From contig NZ_LGEC01000038.1 in NCBI RefSeq assembly GCF_001279585.1, positions 53,669 to 117,668 of the forward strand: a stretch of 64,000 bases of DNA, in the 5' to 3' direction. The DNA comes from Nocardiopsis sp. NRRL B-16309 (GTDB taxonomy: Bacteria; Actinomycetota; Actinomycetes; Streptosporangiales; Streptosporangiaceae). The position numbers and the translations under genes are program-made. Below the pieces are notes generated by a model. It was not told where the DNA came from and searched no databases. It saw only the letters and a program-made list of their open reading frames with translations. Shown one piece after another: positions 62,760 through 64,000 of this stretch (its first letter is position 1; every line of letters begins with the position of its first letter).

Positions 62760-63773
62760 TTGCTGACCTACATCCTGCGCCGGCTCGGCGCCGGCCTGCT
62801 GCTCCTGGCCGTGGTCACGATGGTCACCTTCGCCATCTTCTACGTGGTGCCGCGGTGGGCGGGGCGCACCACCGAGCAGCTGGCGACGATGTACGTGGGG
62901 CGGGCCCCCACTCCGGAGGCGATCCAGGCCACGATCGACCGGCTGGGGCTCGACGAGCCCGTCGTCGTGCAGTTCTACGAGTTCGTCCGCGGGATCTTCT
63001 TCGGTGCCGAGTACCGCTTCGGGCGGGAGACGATCGAGTGCTCGGCACCGTGCTTCGGGTACTCGTTCCAGACCTACCAGGAGGTCTTCCCCGAGATCCT
63101 GGCGCGGCTGCCGGTGACGGTGTCCCTGGCGATCGGGGCCGGGATCATCTGGCTGGTGGGCGGGATCGCCGTGGGCGTGGTCTCCGCGGTGTGGAAGGGG
63201 AGCCTGTTCGACCGGCTGGCGATGGGCGTGGCACTGGCCGGTGTGTCGCTGCCGATCTTCTTCACCGGCCTGCTGTGCCTGGCCTTCCTGGTCCACGCCT
63301 GGGGCCTGTTCTCCACCCCGGTCTACGTGCCCTTCACCGAGGATCCGGCGGCGTGGGCCGAGGGCCTGTTCCTGCCGTGGCTGACGCTGGCGTTCCTGCA
63401 CGCGGCGATGTACGCCCGGCAGACGCGCGCGGGGATGCTGGAGACGCTGGGCGAGGACTACATCCGGACCGCGCGGGCCAAGGGCCTGAGCGAGACCAGG
63501 GTGGTGCTCAAGCACGCGCTGCGCCCGACGCTCACGCCGATCGTGACGATCTTCGGCCTGGACCTGGGGCTGGTCCTGGGCGGCGCGGTGCTGACCGAGC
63601 AGGTCTTCTCGCTGAACGGGATCGGCCGCTACGCCGTCCAGGCCATCACCCAGAGCGATCTCCCGGTGATCCTGGGCGTGACGCTGTTCGGCGCGTTCTT
63701 CATCGTCATCAGCAACCTGGTCGTGGACCTGGTGTATCCGCTGATCGACCCCCGCGTTCGCATCCACGGCTGA
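62760..63773 (+). CDS. dppB: Peptide/nickel-type ABC transporter permease (DppB-like)
   Basis: A 337-residue permease with six membrane helices. MLTYILRRLGAGLLLLAVV is the first; EDYIRTARAKGLSETRVVLKHALRPTL is the EAA loop, and LGGAVLTEQVFSLNGIGRY is the conserved end region. Pairs with DppC. It starts with TTG at 62760 behind AGGAAG. It is separated from dppC and the binding protein by the antisense kinase gene, so it probably has its own promoter in 62533-62759. Confidence 0.94.
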   Translation: MLTYILRRLGAGLLLLAVVTMVTFAIFYVVPRWAGRTTEQLATMYVGRAPTPEAIQATIDRLGLDEPVVVQFYEFVRGIFFGAEYRFGRETIECSAPCFGYSFQTYQEVFPEILARLPVTVSLAIGAGIIWLVGGIAVGVVSAVWKGSLFDRLAMGVALAGVSLPIFFTGLLCLAFLVHAWGLFSTPVYVPFTEDPAAWAEGLFLPWLTLAFLHAAMYARQTRAGMLETLGEDYIRTARAKGLSETRVVLKHALRPTLTPIVTIFGLDLGLVLGGAVLTEQVFSLNGIGRYAVQAITQSDLPVILGVTLFGAFFIVISNLVVDLVYPLIDPRVRIHG

Positions 63774-63807
63774 CCGGCCCTACGGTCAGAGAGCAGAGGC
63801 GTCCCCT

Positions 63808-64000
63808 ATGAGCGAGTCCGCGGCTTCCCCCGACACCGTCGTCCGGGTGGACGACCTGCGGGTGGCGTTCCCGGTCCTGGAGGGTGAGATCCAGGCCGTG
63901 GACGGGTTGTCCTTCGAGGTGCCGGCGGGCGGCGCCCTCGGCATCGTGGGCGAGTCGGGCTCGGGCAAGAGCGTGACCTCGCTGGCCTTGATGGGTCTGC
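63808..64000 (+). CDS. dppD: Peptide ABC transporter ATP-binding protein (DppD-like), partial
   Basis: The first 64 residues of an ABC ATPase, cut off by the window end. VVRVDDLRVAFPVLEGEIQAVDGLSFEVPAGGALGIVGESGSGKSVTSLALMGL is shown here only by its parts: RVDDLRVAF, the usual DppD entry, and Walker A GESGSGKS at about 52-59. The ATG at 63808 begins 34 bases after dppB, so the two are cotranscribed; DppF probably follows outside the window. Confidence 0.93.
   Translation, partial: MSESAASPDTVVRVDDLRVAFPVLEGEIQAVDGLSFEVPAGGALGIVGESGSGKSVTSLALMGL

Overview
This window is very GC-rich chromosomal DNA with strong G/C preference at codon third positions, frequent GTG and TTG starts and GGAGG-type ribosome sites. 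Together with the gene families present (an FxSxx-COOH RiPP system, an EACC1-type caspase locus, many large regulators), this points to a filamentous actinomycete, most likely Nocardiopsis or a close relative. The genus is inferred from content only; there is no rRNA or tRNA in the window to confirm it.

Layout. 1-3.3 kb: the 3' end of a large gene (probably a helicase) overlapping a RelE/ParE-like + UvrD helicase fusion, closed by a 23-bp hairpin. 3.3-5.9 kb: a modification-dependent-type HNH endonuclease, two gene remnants and a DUF429 gene. 6.0-8.4 kb: an EACC1 gene overlapping a caspase gene whose C-terminal beta-sandwich and RDD membrane domain lie in another frame. 8.5-10.9 kb: lipoprotein, ECF sigma factor and anti-sigma factor. 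11.3-19.3 kb: ArsR-rhodanese regulator divergent from a methyltransferase, two esterase/hydrolase genes, a PucR regulator, a cation antiporter and an XRE-ImmA metallopeptidase. 19.4-26.2 kb: accessory genes with an AT-rich scar and gene debris, a secreted HNH nuclease, a phosphoesterase, an SDR and a DoxX gene behind a clear promoter/operator.

26.6-40.7 kb: the most distinctive block. Two large uncharacterised genes that look like distant paralogues flank a histidine phosphatase, a lipoprotein and a GNAT. Next come a radical SAM cyclophane maturase (FxsB), a HExxH protein, an NB-ARC/TPR protein (FxsT), a short precursor ending F-D-S-G-Y (FxsA), an nSTAND1-type NTPase and a membrane/coiled-coil protein. 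I read this as one FxSxx-COOH peptide-modification and NTPase system, possibly acting in signalling or conflict.

40.5-47.4 kb: an MFS transporter, an RNA ligase overlapping an HD-plus-polynucleotide-kinase protein (a probable RNA end-repair pair), a DUF2786 protein and an unusual cytochrome P450 followed by duplicated 72-bp elements. 47.8-51.5 kb: lutABC lactate oxidation genes divergent from a GntR/FadR regulator, with a palindromic operator between them. 52-57 kb: a bacterial voltage-gated channel, phosphoglucose isomerase, and an ABC-F protein behind a structured leader with a three-codon upstream ORF. 57.3-64 kb: a dipeptide/nickel-type ABC importer (permease, binding protein, permease, ATPase) interrupted on the opposite strand by a Ser/Thr kinase with a seven-bladed WD40 domain; the ATPase runs off the window.
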